A stretch of 53,514 bases of DNA from an uncultured Vampirovibrio sp. (GTDB taxonomy: Bacteria; Cyanobacteriota; Vampirovibrionia; Gastranaerophilales; Gastranaerophilaceae), in the NCBI GenBank assembly GCA_910583725.1, contig CAJTXZ010000021.1, positions 1 to 53,514 on the forward strand, in the 5' to 3' direction. Shown piece after piece: positions 42,961-52,042 of this stretch (its first letter is position 1; each line of letters begins with the position of its first letter). The notes under the pieces were generated by a model that did no database searches, was not told the DNA's origin, and saw nothing but the letters and a program-made list of their open reading frames with translations. Both the position numbers and the translations under genes were made by a program.

Positions 42961-43872
42961 TCAGGGCAGGGATTTTTTATTAGAGATATATTCATAAACA
43001 AGCCTTGAAATTTCAGCGATGAGGCTTGCGTTTTCAGCGTCGGTCAGTTTTGAATCGGTTATTAATACAGCTATATAATATATTCCCGGGGTTTTAGGGG
43101 TTTTGTCGTCAGGCAAAATTACAAAGCCTGCGTCATTATCTGCTATTTTTGTACCATCAGGCTTTCTTGAGGATGAGCCTGTTTTATGGCCCAAAACTAC
43201 ACTGTCAGGCAGGCCGGCTTTTAGCTTGTCATTACCTGTTGTTGTTTGAATCATCAATTGATTAAAAACGCGCGTGTTTTGCTTTGATAAAAGTTTGCCT
43301 TTGTGTGCAAGTTTTATCATCCTTGCTATATCCTTGCTATGGGCCTTATTTAAGTATTGTTTATTAATATCTGCGTTCATTTCTTTTTCATTAACCGAGA
43401 CTACAATTTGACCAAAGCCTGTGTCCTTTAAATATTTTTGCACGTTTTTTGGCCCGCCAATGTATTCAAGCAAAATGTCTGTGGCATTGTTATCGCTTTG
43501 TGAAAGCATATAACTCAATAGGTCTCTGATGGTTATTGCAATGGGAAACTTATTGTATTTTTTAAGCATGGGGCTGTAGGTATTAAAATCAATCATTGAT
43601 TTTTGAACCAGCAGGATTTTGTCAAGATTTGTATTATCATTTAAAACTTTAAGTGCAATAAAAATCTTGAAAACACTTAGGAGGGGCTGTTTTTTATTTC
43701 CGATTGTTAAGATATTATCATCATAAATTACACTGAGGCCAACTGTGCAGTTTTTATCTTTTATTAAATTTTTGATATCGGCTTCAAGGGCACTATGAGG
43801 CTCTTTTGCGCATGCCGGCAAAAGGATTGTGCATAAAAATATTGTAACAATTGTTAAGAAAAATTTTTCCAT
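42961..43872 (-). CDS. Class A beta-lactamase-like lipoprotein
   Basis: 303 aa from the ATG at 43872. The signal sequence ends in a lipobox-like LLPAC with C21, so it is probably a lipoprotein. All class A elements are present: S66-V-F-K69, S126-D127-N128, E162 in NEKEMNADI (the ExxM form of subclass A2) and K230-T-G. It is predicted to hydrolyse beta-lactams in the periplasm. By pattern it fits subclass A2 (CfxA/CepA-like), common in gut anaerobes; which drugs it cuts cannot be told. The -10 box ends 9 bases before the ATG and no Shine-Dalgarno is present. Confidence 0.85.
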   Translation of the reverse strand: MEKFFLTIVTIFLCTILLPACAKEPHSALEADIKNLIKDKNCTVGLSVIYDDNILTIGNKKQPLLSVFKIFIALKVLNDNTNLDKILLVQKSMIDFNTYSPMLKKYNKFPIAITIRDLLSYMLSQSDNNATDILLEYIGGPKNVQKYLKDTGFGQIVVSVNEKEMNADINKQYLNKAHSKDIARMIKLAHKGKLLSKQNTRVFNQLMIQTTTGNDKLKAGLPDSVVLGHKTGSSSRKPDGTKIADNDAGFVILPDDKTPKTPGIYYIAVLITDSKLTDAENASLIAEISRLVYEYISNKKSLP

Positions 43873-43881
43873 GGTTTGGAT

Positions 43882-43910
43882 ATTATAAGTCAAACATCAA
43901 ATGACCACAA
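43882..43910 (-). promoter_or_regulatory. Promoter of the beta-lactamase gene, leaderless
   Basis: Minus strand: TTGTGG, 17 bases, TATAAT. Transcription should start within about 3 bases of the ATG at 43872, so the message has almost no leader. Confidence 0.55.
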
Positions 43911-43996
43911 TTAAAATGACACTATATAACTATATGACATTTTTTATTATTTAATATACAATAAGGACAACGTATTGTTAGGAGGTTTTATTTTTA

Positions 43997-45370
43997 ATGG
44001 CAAACGAGGAAATGAAAAAATTTACAACTGCCCAGCTTTTAAACTTTTGTTTAGGGTTTTTCGGGCTTCAATTTGCCTGGCAGATGAGGATAATCTTATC
44101 AGGCCCCGTTACAGAAGCACTTGGTGCAAGCCCTTTAATTTTTGGTTTAATATGGCTTGCAGGGCCTGTTACGGGTATTGTGGTGCAGCCTATAATAGGT
44201 GCTTTATCTGATGTTACGCAAACTCCCTTTGGAAGGCGTGTTCCTTATTTAATGGGCGGTGCGATTTTAGCTGCGATTGGATTGTTTTTGCTGCCAAGAA
44301 GCGGTGATATTGCAGACTTATTTGGAAGTTCTGCGCCTGTTTGGCTCGGGCTTTTTATTGCTGCTGTAATGATTTGGGTTATTGATGCCTGTGTTAATGC
44401 TGCACAAGGACCATACAGGGCTTTAATTCCTGATAACATTCCAAAAGAACAACATGCACTTGCAAATTCTTATTTAAGTTTTGCAATAGGCCTTGGGTCT
44501 GTTGTTGCTGCAGGAACAGCACCATTTTTAAAGTTTGCATTTAATTATAATATGTCAACAAATGCCCAGTTTACGATGGCAGGATTAGCATTTTTCCTTG
44601 CTATGACCTGGACATGCCTTACAATAAAGGAAAGAAAAATCAAGGCAGAAACTGCAAAAGAAAATATTCAAGAGGAAGAAAAAAAATCGTTTGTTCAAAA
44701 TGTAGTTGACTTCTTTAAGCTTTCTCCAGAGGTTGGTAAAATTTGTGCTATGCAGTTCTTCTCCTGGATTGGCCTTATGAGTATGATGATTTTCTTTACA
44801 CAATATGCTGTGCACACTGTGTTTGGCGTGCCTGATTTGAATTTAAGCTCTGAGGTTAAGGAGCTTTATGCAGCGCAAATGACTGACGGACAATATTTTT
44901 CATCAATTTGTTTTGCAGTATTTAACCTTATATGCTTTGTTGTTGCAATTCCTATCGGAAAATGGGCAGAGGCAAGAGGAAATAAATTTGTACATATAAT
45001 TGCATTATCAAGTATGGCTTTAGCGTATCTTCTTATGGCATTTATGCCGAATAAAACTTCTGTTCTGTGTGCAATGGGGCTTGCAGGTATTGGCTGGGCC
45101 AGCACGCTTGCGCTTCCTTTTGCAATGCTTTCAAAATACATTAAAGAAGGTACGGAAGGCTCTATTATGGGAATATTCAACATATTCATTGCTGCACCGC
45201 AGGTTTTAGTTTGTACACTTCTTGCCTGGTATATTGATTCTGCAAAATTTACTATGGATAATGGATTTATTAATAACCACTGGGAACATGCATTCATTGT
45301 AGGTGCTGTAATGTTGATATTAGCAGCTGTTATGGCTTCTCTTGTGAATGAGAAAAAAGCTGCAGAATAA
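43997..45370 (+). CDS. MFS transporter, sugar/cation symporter type (SLC45/GPH-like)
   Basis: 457 aa with 12 predicted membrane helices. GALSDVTQTPFGRRVPYL is the conserved loop 2-3 motif of the sucrose/GPH-like subgroup, and VNAAQGPYRALIPDNIP is the usual DAxxxPxRAL region. It probably imports a sugar with protons. AGGAGG lies 12 bases before the ATG. It is divergent from the beta-lactamase gene and ends with its own terminator. Confidence 0.85.
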   Translation: MANEEMKKFTTAQLLNFCLGFFGLQFAWQMRIILSGPVTEALGASPLIFGLIWLAGPVTGIVVQPIIGALSDVTQTPFGRRVPYLMGGAILAAIGLFLLPRSGDIADLFGSSAPVWLGLFIAAVMIWVIDACVNAAQGPYRALIPDNIPKEQHALANSYLSFAIGLGSVVAAGTAPFLKFAFNYNMSTNAQFTMAGLAFFLAMTWTCLTIKERKIKAETAKENIQEEEKKSFVQNVVDFFKLSPEVGKICAMQFFSWIGLMSMMIFFTQYAVHTVFGVPDLNLSSEVKELYAAQMTDGQYFSSICFAVFNLICFVVAIPIGKWAEARGNKFVHIIALSSMALAYLLMAFMPNKTSVLCAMGLAGIGWASTLALPFAMLSKYIKEGTEGSIMGIFNIFIAAPQVLVCTLLAWYIDSAKFTMDNGFINNHWEHAFIVGAVMLILAAVMASLVNEKKAAE

Positions 45371-45425
45371 AATTCATCTGCCCCAAGGGGCTTGATGTTT
45401 TGATATTTTTAAATTTGATATTTTT

Positions 45426-45465
45426 AAAAGGCTGCTTTTGTTTGATAAATAGGGGCAGTCTTTTT
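45426..45465 (+). terminator. Intrinsic terminator of the MFS gene
   Basis: AAAAGGCTGC pairs with GCAGTCTTTT (one G-U) across a 19-base loop, leading into five T. Confidence 0.7.
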
Positions 45466-45655
45466 ACATATTCTTTTGATATTTTATTTATTCTGTGGGT
45501 TTAAAACGTATTTCAAAACAGCTGTGCGACAAAAGAAACGAAGGCACAGTATAGCAGATGGTTTGGGTTTGATAAACGTTTAAAAATATGGCAGGGCTTT
45601 ATAAATACCAACAGACTGCTTTTAATTAATATATGATCTATAAATATTTAAGCCA

Positions 45656-45997
45656 TCACCACTTTTTAAATATAAAAAACACAGCTAAAACTATGAGGAT
45701 AAAACCTATAATATAGTTCCACTTCAAACCTTCCTTTAGATAAAAGGCCGAAAAACCGACAAAGACAATAAGGGTGATTACTTCTTGAATAGTTTTAAGT
45801 TGATAGGCGCTATATACTTCATATCCTATGCGGTTTGCTGGCACCTGAAAGCAATATTCAAAAAATGCTATGCCCCAGCTTATTAAAATTACGGCTATAA
45901 GGGCAGTGTGCTTGAATTTTAAGTGTCCATACCAGGCGAATGTCATAAAGATATTTGATATAAACAATAATATTATTGGCAAAATTGCTTTTAACAT
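45656..45997 (-). CDS. DMT-superfamily small membrane protein (DUF486)
   Basis: 113 aa, four membrane helices: PIILLFISNIFMTFAWYGHLK, ALIAVILISWGIAFFEYC, then QEVITLIVFVGFSAFYL and a C-terminal IIGFILIVLAVFFIF. The WYGHLKF segment and the FFEYCFQVPANRIGY segment are typical of DUF486, a small multidrug-like family of unknown role. It is separate from its neighbours. Confidence 0.85.
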   Translation of the reverse strand: MLKAILPIILLFISNIFMTFAWYGHLKFKHTALIAVILISWGIAFFEYCFQVPANRIGYEVYSAYQLKTIQEVITLIVFVGFSAFYLKEGLKWNYIIGFILIVLAVFFIFKKW

Positions 45998-46035
45998 ATA
46001 AATATTTTAGGACAAAAATATGGCATTAGAATATC

Positions 46036-49020
46036 CTATGCTGTTTTTGTTTTTTTATTCGCAGCGGCGGATGGTGTTTTTGATATCATCTGGAACAGGG
46101 TATTCATGGCCTGTTTTTTATTGTTGTTTGCCCAGGCTGCCACAGGGGCCATTGCTTTTACTGTTTCAACAGGATGAGCTTTAAATGATGATGTTAAACC
46201 AGTTGCTAAATCTTTAATATCAGTAGTTTTTGATGATGTGGTTTTTGTTATATCGCAAATTTCTCTTGATGTTTTAATCCTCTGCAGGGTTGCCTTCATA
46301 AGGTTTGAATCGTCTGCATTCGGGATAATATTCAATTCTTTCATTACAGAATCAAAGACACCTTGTGTATAAGAGGTTGATTTTAAATTAACATTAGCCT
46401 TATAAAGCCTTTCATCAAGCATTGATGCCATTTTGTCTGCAAGCTCTTTTTTGCTTGCACCCTCAGGGATTGTTGCGCCATTCAACAGATACTCTGCAAT
46501 CCCTTTTGAATTTCCAATCATCATATTAAGGCTCAAAGACATATCCTCAAGCATTTTATCGGGTGTTCTTTCGATTGTATTTCCTGTATCAATGTAGTTT
46601 ATTATTGGCTTTTTATTGACTGTATCATAGTCTATGAATATATTTCCGGTATGCGGGTCACCGTGTATTGTTCTCTCGCCATTTTGTGGAACAAACATAA
46701 CCTGTTCATTTTGCGCCTTTTGAAATTCAAGCCCTAAAGTTTTTTCCCAATCTTTATAATCTTTAAGCCAGGGGTTTTCCTCAACAAGAGAGGCATTTTT
46801 AATCCAGGGATTTAATTCATTGCCATCTGCGTCTAATACAGATTTTTTAAGATAATTTTTCGGATGTTTTTTAGCATATGATATCATATCAAGCAGGCTA
46901 TCAAGCCTTACACCATCAGCCTTTTGCATAACAAGAGAAATATTTTGTCCGTTTTTATTGCCCACTTCAACGGTTTGTGCAACATTGAACCTCGTTGCAT
47001 TCTTTGCCATATTTGCTGCACCTTTTGCCTCTAAGCTAAAGTCTAATTCTTTTTCCCAGCTGTCAAATAAACCGTTTATAAGTTTTAGTTTATATTCTTT
47101 TTCGCTCTCATCGGATACAAATTCTTCAATGTATTTTACGAACATATTTCTGTCGGTTTCAAACTTTTCAAGATTAACACCTTCTTTTAACATCTTTATT
47201 ACATACTCATTACCATCCTCGGCTTGTGCAAGATAGGTTTCGCCTATTGTGCCTGCACCAAAAGATTTTTTAAGCGTGTATTTGCCGCAGCCGTATAATT
47301 CATCAGCCAATTTTTGGGCTTCATCTAAATTCCTTGAAACCGTGCAGTTGCTTGTAAATTGTTTAAAAAATGCTCTCATATCATCCGGAATGGTTTCATC
47401 CGATGATAAGGTTTGAATAAATTTTGGCAGCGCTATGTTTGAATCTTCAATTATAGCCTGAACCTGTGCATCCCTTGAAAGGGATGAGAATTCTTTTGAA
47501 GAAGTTCTTTTGGCTGCACGCTCTATTAATGTATCCACGGTATCATTAAGACCTGATTTTACAAATGTTTCATCTGCGTTTTGTATAGCATCAAAGGTAT
47601 TTTGACAGCATCTAATATACGCCTGTTTATAACTTGTATAAAGTTCCTGAGCCTTAGCTGTATTGCCGCTATATGCTTCCTCCAGAAACTCGAGCGCAAG
47701 TTTCCTTGTCTGCTCATTATCTGATGTTAGATTATTCACAGCAGTTTTAATTCTATCGGGCATATTTCCAAGCTGCTTATAGGCTTGCGTATTTGTAAAT
47801 CCGGAAGCCAAATCCTGGATTTGCCTTATGCTGTCTGCACCATCAGCCATAGCCTCAGCGCCCTTTATTGCAGCTGTTATATTCTTTAGAAATTCACCAT
47901 CCGGATTTTCCACCTTCGGTACATTTAATAAATTCTTTTGGGCTGTTGTCAGCGAGTCTTGAATGGAATCTTTGATTTTGCCTGTAAATTTACCGGCCGC
48001 ATTACCTGCAAAACGCATTCCGCCGCCTATTACAGGAGAAGCAATTGCCCCACCCAATGTGCCGAATGCAGTTTCTTTTAAAAATCCTTCTATTGTCTTT
48101 TCTTCTTCATCTCCTGCTGTATACCTTACAGCTGAATCAATGCCGCCTGTTATTGCACCATTTACTGCCATATCAACCCCAAGGGAAGCGCCTCTGGCTA
48201 AAAGCGACCCGCCAGTGTATGATACATTTGTTGTTAACAGGGTTTTTGCAATTACACCTTTTGCAGTTTGTTTGAGGCCTTCTTTAAGCACAACCTCACT
48301 GCCTTCTTTAACAGCGTTTACTCCAAGACATCCTGCAATAGATTTTCCTGCTGTACCGCCAATTGCTGCTGTAACCGGGGTAAAAATTCCATTTATGCCG
48401 CCTGTGGCTAAATCGTATCCCAAAGTATCGTATTCTTTACCGCCAACTGCCGAATCTATTCCTTTGACTGCAACTTTCACTGCAGCGCCTGATGCACCTG
48501 CAGCGCCAATACCGGCAGCAACAAGGCCTAATGAAGCACCGCCAGTTAATGGTGCAGCTGCAACACCTGCCCCTGTGGCTAATGAGAAAGCTGCAAAAGA
48601 AGAAATGCCAGAAACTATATCAGCAGCTATATCTACCGATTGTTCCTGACCTTTTTTATAATCTTCTAAATGTTCTTTAGCTTCATCTAAAGATATTTCG
48701 CCATTTTCAGCCTTTTCTATAGTTTTTTCCACTCTGTCAGAGCCGTTTTTCATTTTGAATAAATTCTTAATTCCATCCCAGGCTTTTCCTATAAGCCCTT
48801 GTTCATTTTTTATAGCATCTAATTCATCCTTTAAGGCGTCAACATCATCATTTGAGGATACATCTTTATCCTCTAAATCATCATTTTCTGTTACCCTTTC
48901 CTCCAAAGATAAATCAGCTTCAAATATTGATTCATCAGAAGCATTGTCTTTTAAAGCCTCAGTTTTTTCTTTATGATTATAATTGGTTTTATCTAAATTA
49001 TTAATTCCGTTTACACTCAT
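46036..49020 (-). CDS. Large multidomain protein with UbiB/ABC1-like kinase domain
   Basis: 994 aa. Residues 1-60 are acidic and polar. About 60-130 is a charged helical part. About 135-345 is Gly/Ala-rich and hydrophobic (GISSFAAFSLATGAGVAAAPL, GAASGAAVKVAV, repeated GGxxG). About 350-580 is helical. A kinase-like domain covers about 585-830: glycine loop FGAGTIGETYLA (near 590), Lys in YVIKMLKEG, then HGDPHTGNIFID (near 790) and YIDTGNT in place of DFG (near 805). These are the UbiB/ABC1 atypical-kinase marks. The ~585-residue N-terminal extension is not found in ordinary UbiB, and there is no ubiquinone operon. No signal peptide. Confidence 0.75.
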   Translation of the reverse strand: MSVNGINNLDKTNYNHKEKTEALKDNASDESIFEADLSLEERVTENDDLEDKDVSSNDDVDALKDELDAIKNEQGLIGKAWDGIKNLFKMKNGSDRVEKTIEKAENGEISLDEAKEHLEDYKKGQEQSVDIAADIVSGISSFAAFSLATGAGVAAAPLTGGASLGLVAAGIGAAGASGAAVKVAVKGIDSAVGGKEYDTLGYDLATGGINGIFTPVTAAIGGTAGKSIAGCLGVNAVKEGSEVVLKEGLKQTAKGVIAKTLLTTNVSYTGGSLLARGASLGVDMAVNGAITGGIDSAVRYTAGDEEEKTIEGFLKETAFGTLGGAIASPVIGGGMRFAGNAAGKFTGKIKDSIQDSLTTAQKNLLNVPKVENPDGEFLKNITAAIKGAEAMADGADSIRQIQDLASGFTNTQAYKQLGNMPDRIKTAVNNLTSDNEQTRKLALEFLEEAYSGNTAKAQELYTSYKQAYIRCCQNTFDAIQNADETFVKSGLNDTVDTLIERAAKRTSSKEFSSLSRDAQVQAIIEDSNIALPKFIQTLSSDETIPDDMRAFFKQFTSNCTVSRNLDEAQKLADELYGCGKYTLKKSFGAGTIGETYLAQAEDGNEYVIKMLKEGVNLEKFETDRNMFVKYIEEFVSDESEKEYKLKLINGLFDSWEKELDFSLEAKGAANMAKNATRFNVAQTVEVGNKNGQNISLVMQKADGVRLDSLLDMISYAKKHPKNYLKKSVLDADGNELNPWIKNASLVEENPWLKDYKDWEKTLGLEFQKAQNEQVMFVPQNGERTIHGDPHTGNIFIDYDTVNKKPIINYIDTGNTIERTPDKMLEDMSLSLNMMIGNSKGIAEYLLNGATIPEGASKKELADKMASMLDERLYKANVNLKSTSYTQGVFDSVMKELNIIPNADDSNLMKATLQRIKTSREICDITKTTSSKTTDIKDLATGLTSSFKAHPVETVKAMAPVAAWANNNKKQAMNTLFQMISKTPSAAANKKTKTA

Positions 49021-49188
49021 GGTCTGCTCTAATATACTCTTGTATATATAAAGTATTTAAATAATATATAATTGCTCTTTTTGAATATTTTTGTTAAGAA
49101 AGATTAACACTATAAACGCACGCTGGGGAGCTTTTTAAGACGCAAAAGCAAACATGAAGTATGAAATTTGTCTTAAAGAAACGTAAAC

Positions 49189-49219
49189 TTTACCAAAATT
49201 TTATATCTGATGATATAAT
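49189..49219 (+). promoter_or_regulatory. Candidate promoter of the ferritin gene
   Basis: TATAAT at 49214-49219 is clear. The best -35 is TTTACC at a long 19-base spacing. No Fur-box-like sequence is evident. Confidence 0.35.
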
Positions 49220-49257
49220 TTGAATGCGAAATTAAGAATTTAGGGAGATTGTAGAAA

Positions 49258-49767
49258 ATGATTAACGAAAAAATGAATGCAGCCTTGAACAATCAGGTAA
49301 ATGCAGAATTATATTCTGCTTATTTGTATCTTTCTATGCAGGCCTATTTTCAAAAAATGAACCTTACAGGTTTTGTAAACTGGATGAATATACAGGTTCA
49401 GGAAGAAATGGCACATGCAAGAGGCCTGTATGATTACATTCAGGAAAGAGACGGGGAGATTGTTCTTGAAGCAATTAAAAAGCCTGATTTAAAATGGAAT
49501 TCACCCTTACAGGTTTTTGAAGATGTGCTAAAACATGAACAGTATGTAACATCTTTAATAAACAACCTTGCTGATGTTGCTGATGAAACAAAAGACAGAG
49601 CAGCAGCATTATTCTTGCAGTGGTACATTAAAGAACAGGTTGAAGAAGAAGCAAGCGTTTCAGGCGTTTTAGAAACATTAAGAATGATAAAATCTGATGC
49701 AAACGCTTTATTGTTATTAGACAGGGAGCTTGCACAAAGAACATTTACGCAACCTGTTATTGGCTAG
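49258..49767 (+). CDS. ftnA: Ferritin
   Basis: 169 aa, the full four-helix ferritin fold. Ferroxidase ligands are in place: Glu in NAELYSAYLYL, Glu and His in EEMAHARGLYDYI, Glu in VLKHEQYVT and Gln/Glu in WYIKEQVEEEAS. It stores iron as a 24-mer, oxidising Fe(II). There is no haem-binding Met pattern, so it is not a bacterioferritin. GGGAG lies 11 bases before the ATG. It is a single gene with its own terminator. Confidence 0.95.
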   Translation: MINEKMNAALNNQVNAELYSAYLYLSMQAYFQKMNLTGFVNWMNIQVQEEMAHARGLYDYIQERDGEIVLEAIKKPDLKWNSPLQVFEDVLKHEQYVTSLINNLADVADETKDRAAALFLQWYIKEQVEEEASVSGVLETLRMIKSDANALLLLDRELAQRTFTQPVIG

Positions 49768-49793
49768 TTTAGTCAATAACGCAAATTCTTTTT

Positions 49794-49824
49794 ATGGAGT
49801 ATGAAGTTTTCATACTCCATTTTT
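49794..49824 (+). terminator. Intrinsic terminator of the ferritin gene
   Basis: A perfect 12-bp stem ATGGAGTATGAA/TTCATACTCCAT with a 3-base loop is followed by TTTT. Confidence 0.9.
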
Positions 49825-50034
49825 ATAATATTTGTGACTTCAGATTTCACGAAAGCCTATCAGAACAGCAATTTTATATACATGGTGCAAGATAAAAAAC
49901 ATTAAATAAGCCGGTTTAAATTATATAGTTGTTATATTTTAATATTGCTAGTACTTTTGAGCCATATTTTTTTACAGATTAATGATGATATAATTTTTAT
50001 AAATTTATAAAAGATTTTAAAGGCTGGAGGATTT

Positions 50035-50745
50035 ATGCTGAAAAGTATTCTTAAAATTATTTTGGCAGCAATTGTTATCGCCATTCCAATATGCTGTTTT
50101 GCCTCTGAAAAGGATTTATATAATATACAGGAAGAGCAAAGCGCCCAGGCTAGAATATCAAACACCGGCGTTTCAATATTAAATGCTAATAAGATAGATG
50201 AGAGAATTTCATTTGCCTATGATAAAACCGAGGCCAAACAAAAACTAAAGCTTGATAAGGCTCTTTTTGACAGACAGATTATAGTTTATGGATATGATTA
50301 TAAATTCACGGAAGATGATAATGAGCTTGCAGCATTTCTTTCAAGAAGAATAGCAGAAAGCTACAGATCATATTCAGGCGCATTTAACGGACGTTTGAGT
50401 TCTCTTAAAATGAAGGCAGCACCTAAAAAATATCAGCTGGTGTTTGATAAAATAGCGGTAGATTATATGGTAAAAGCAGGCTATAACCCGATTGCAATGA
50501 TTACCTTTATAAATAAATCCTGCCCACAAAAAAGAAACGATACTATTTCACATGAAAATTTAACCTCAAAAAGGCTGGCTGAAATTTATGAATATATCTA
50601 TATGAAATACCCTTATTATCTTAAAAACAATGATTATTTTAACAATATTCACTATCAAAATTTCCTTTTGACATCGGCTGAAAACAGAAAAATGCTGCAG
50701 AATAAAATAAAATCAGGTTCAAAGGAAAAACTAAAATATGAATAG
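50035..50745 (+). CDS. Secreted M48-peptidase homologue lacking the zinc site
   Basis: 236 aa with a signal peptide (about 1-24). The region ELAAFLSRRIAESYRSY (98-113) lines up with the M48 helix that normally reads E-L-A-x-x-L-x-H-E-x-x-H, but the three key positions are R104, R105 and E108. The later FDKIAVDYMVKAGYNPIAM (137-155) matches the M48 E-x-x-A-D-x-x-G-x-x-x-M-x-x-A-G-Y-x-P block, again without the Glu ligand. SHENLTSKRLAEI matches the S-T-H-P-x-x-x-x-R segment. So the fold is likely M48 and the activity likely lost. GGAGG precedes the ATG. It overlaps the next gene by 8 bases. Confidence 0.65.
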   Translation: MLKSILKIILAAIVIAIPICCFASEKDLYNIQEEQSAQARISNTGVSILNANKIDERISFAYDKTEAKQKLKLDKALFDRQIIVYGYDYKFTEDDNELAAFLSRRIAESYRSYSGAFNGRLSSLKMKAAPKKYQLVFDKIAVDYMVKAGYNPIAMITFINKSCPQKRNDTISHENLTSKRLAEIYEYIYMKYPYYLKNNDYFNNIHYQNFLLTSAENRKMLQNKIKSGSKEKLKYE

Positions 50746-51313
50746 AATATTTATACTGGCAGCAATAATTCTTGTTGGCGCTATAAGCCCGGCTTTTTCA
50801 ATACAGGTTCCATATGATGAACTTGTAGAGACAACGCTCAGCAATAAAGTGATTGAAAAACCATATGAGCATATAAACTATAATTATAAAAGCATTGTAA
50901 AAATTCCTGTCAAAATCTCAATCACGGAAAAAATTAAATCAGAGGCTGATATATATGAAGGACAGCCTGTTTCTTTTATGGTACAGGAGAGGGTATCATA
51001 CAAAGGCAGAACAAAATTTAAAAAAGGGGATATAATTAATGCCAGAATTGGCACAATTATAACAAGCGGAATGAACGGCATTCCTGCAAGCATTATTTTT
51101 GAAAACTTTGAAAAGGCAGGTGTAGAACCCGGACAAATTTCAAATAATGTTGAAGTATTCGGACAGGATAGAAGCTACTTTGTGTTTCCTCTAAAATGGT
51201 CGCTAACATTTTTGCCGCCAACAGGCTCGCTTACAAATTTTATAAAGGGCGGCCATGCAAAACTTAGCCCAAATAAAGTTCTTACCATTTATTATTACCC
51301 TGAATGGTTGTAA
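50738..51313 (+). CDS. Hypothetical secreted protein, 191 aa
   Basis: Signal peptide (about 1-22, ends SPAFS). The rest is beta-rich: VPVKISITEKI, VSFMVQERVSYKGRTKFKKGD, IINARIGTIITSGMNGIPASIIFENF. This resembles the beta-barrel part of envelope proteins and the KGD-x-x-x-ARI pattern also seen in the C-terminal part of the SLH protein at 25847 (YPAGSRVNGKI), but the family is not recognised. Its start overlaps the end of the M48-like gene by 8 bases, so the two are probably co-translated and act together. Confidence 0.7.
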   Translation: MNRIFILAAIILVGAISPAFSIQVPYDELVETTLSNKVIEKPYEHINYNYKSIVKIPVKISITEKIKSEADIYEGQPVSFMVQERVSYKGRTKFKKGDIINARIGTIITSGMNGIPASIIFENFEKAGVEPGQISNNVEVFGQDRSYFVFPLKWSLTFLPPTGSLTNFIKGGHAKLSPNKVLTIYYYPEWL

Positions 51314-51384
51314 ATATTGTGTTTACAAATACCAAAAGAAGAATATTTATGCTAAAATCAAAACAAATTTACGAGGAATTTTAA

Positions 51385-52041
51385 TTGGTGGCAAAATTAG
51401 TCTCTATAAAAGAAGCGATAAATTTAATAAAGGATGGCGCAACAATTATGATTGGTGGTTTTTTAAGCTGCGGCGCGCCGGATAAACTAATTGATGGCCT
51501 CATAGAAAACGGTGCTAAAAATTTGACAATGATTTCAAATGACACATCTGTTCCAGAATGCGACAAAGGTAAATTAATAGTTAACAAACAAATAAAAAAA
51601 CTCATAACAAGCCACATAGGAACAAACCCTGAAACAGGCAGACAGATGGCCACAGGCGACATAGAGGTTGAATTAACGCCCATGGGCACACTTATGGAAA
51701 GGATAAGGGCAAAGGGAGCAGGGCTTGGCGGCGTATTGACTCCTACAGGTGTTGGCACAGTCATTGAAAAAGGCAAAAAAACTGTTGATATTGACGGGAA
51801 AAAATTTATATTTGAAAAACCTCTGGGGGCAGATTTTGCATTAATTTATGGCACAAAGGCTGATAAATACGGCAATGTCGCTTATTTTGGCACAACAAGA
51901 AACTGTAATACCGTTATGGCAACCGCCGCAAAAACAGTTATAGTGCAGGCAGATGAAGTTGTTGATAATTTAGACCCGAATGAGGTAATAATCCCCGGAA
52001 TTTTTGTGGATTATATTGTCGAAAAAAAGGCGGGGGTTTAA
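51385..52041 (+). CDS. 3-oxoacid CoA-transferase subunit A (AtoD/ScoA type)
   Basis: 218 aa starting at TTG 51385, or GTG 51388, after CGAGGAA; no ATG is near. The subunit A pattern is clear: IKDGATIMIGGFLSCGAPDKLI, GGVLTPTGVGT, DFALIYGTKADKYGNVAYFGT and FNPVV-like NCNTVMA. Subunit A binds CoA in the heterodimer. Acetoacetate, butyrate or succinyl-CoA are possible partners; substrate cannot be told. It is coupled to subunit B, which starts 1 base after this stop. Confidence 0.9.
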   Translation: MVAKLVSIKEAINLIKDGATIMIGGFLSCGAPDKLIDGLIENGAKNLTMISNDTSVPECDKGKLIVNKQIKKLITSHIGTNPETGRQMATGDIEVELTPMGTLMERIRAKGAGLGGVLTPTGVGTVIEKGKKTVDIDGKKFIFEKPLGADFALIYGTKADKYGNVAYFGTTRNCNTVMATAAKTVIVQADEVVDNLDPNEVIIPGIFVDYIVEKKAGV

Positions 52042-52042
52042 A

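Noticed and set aside
47963..48649. A 228-codon frame on the + strand, rich in Pro and Ala.
   Set aside because: It is the complement of the Gly/Ala-rich part of the 994-aa gene, with no start signal.
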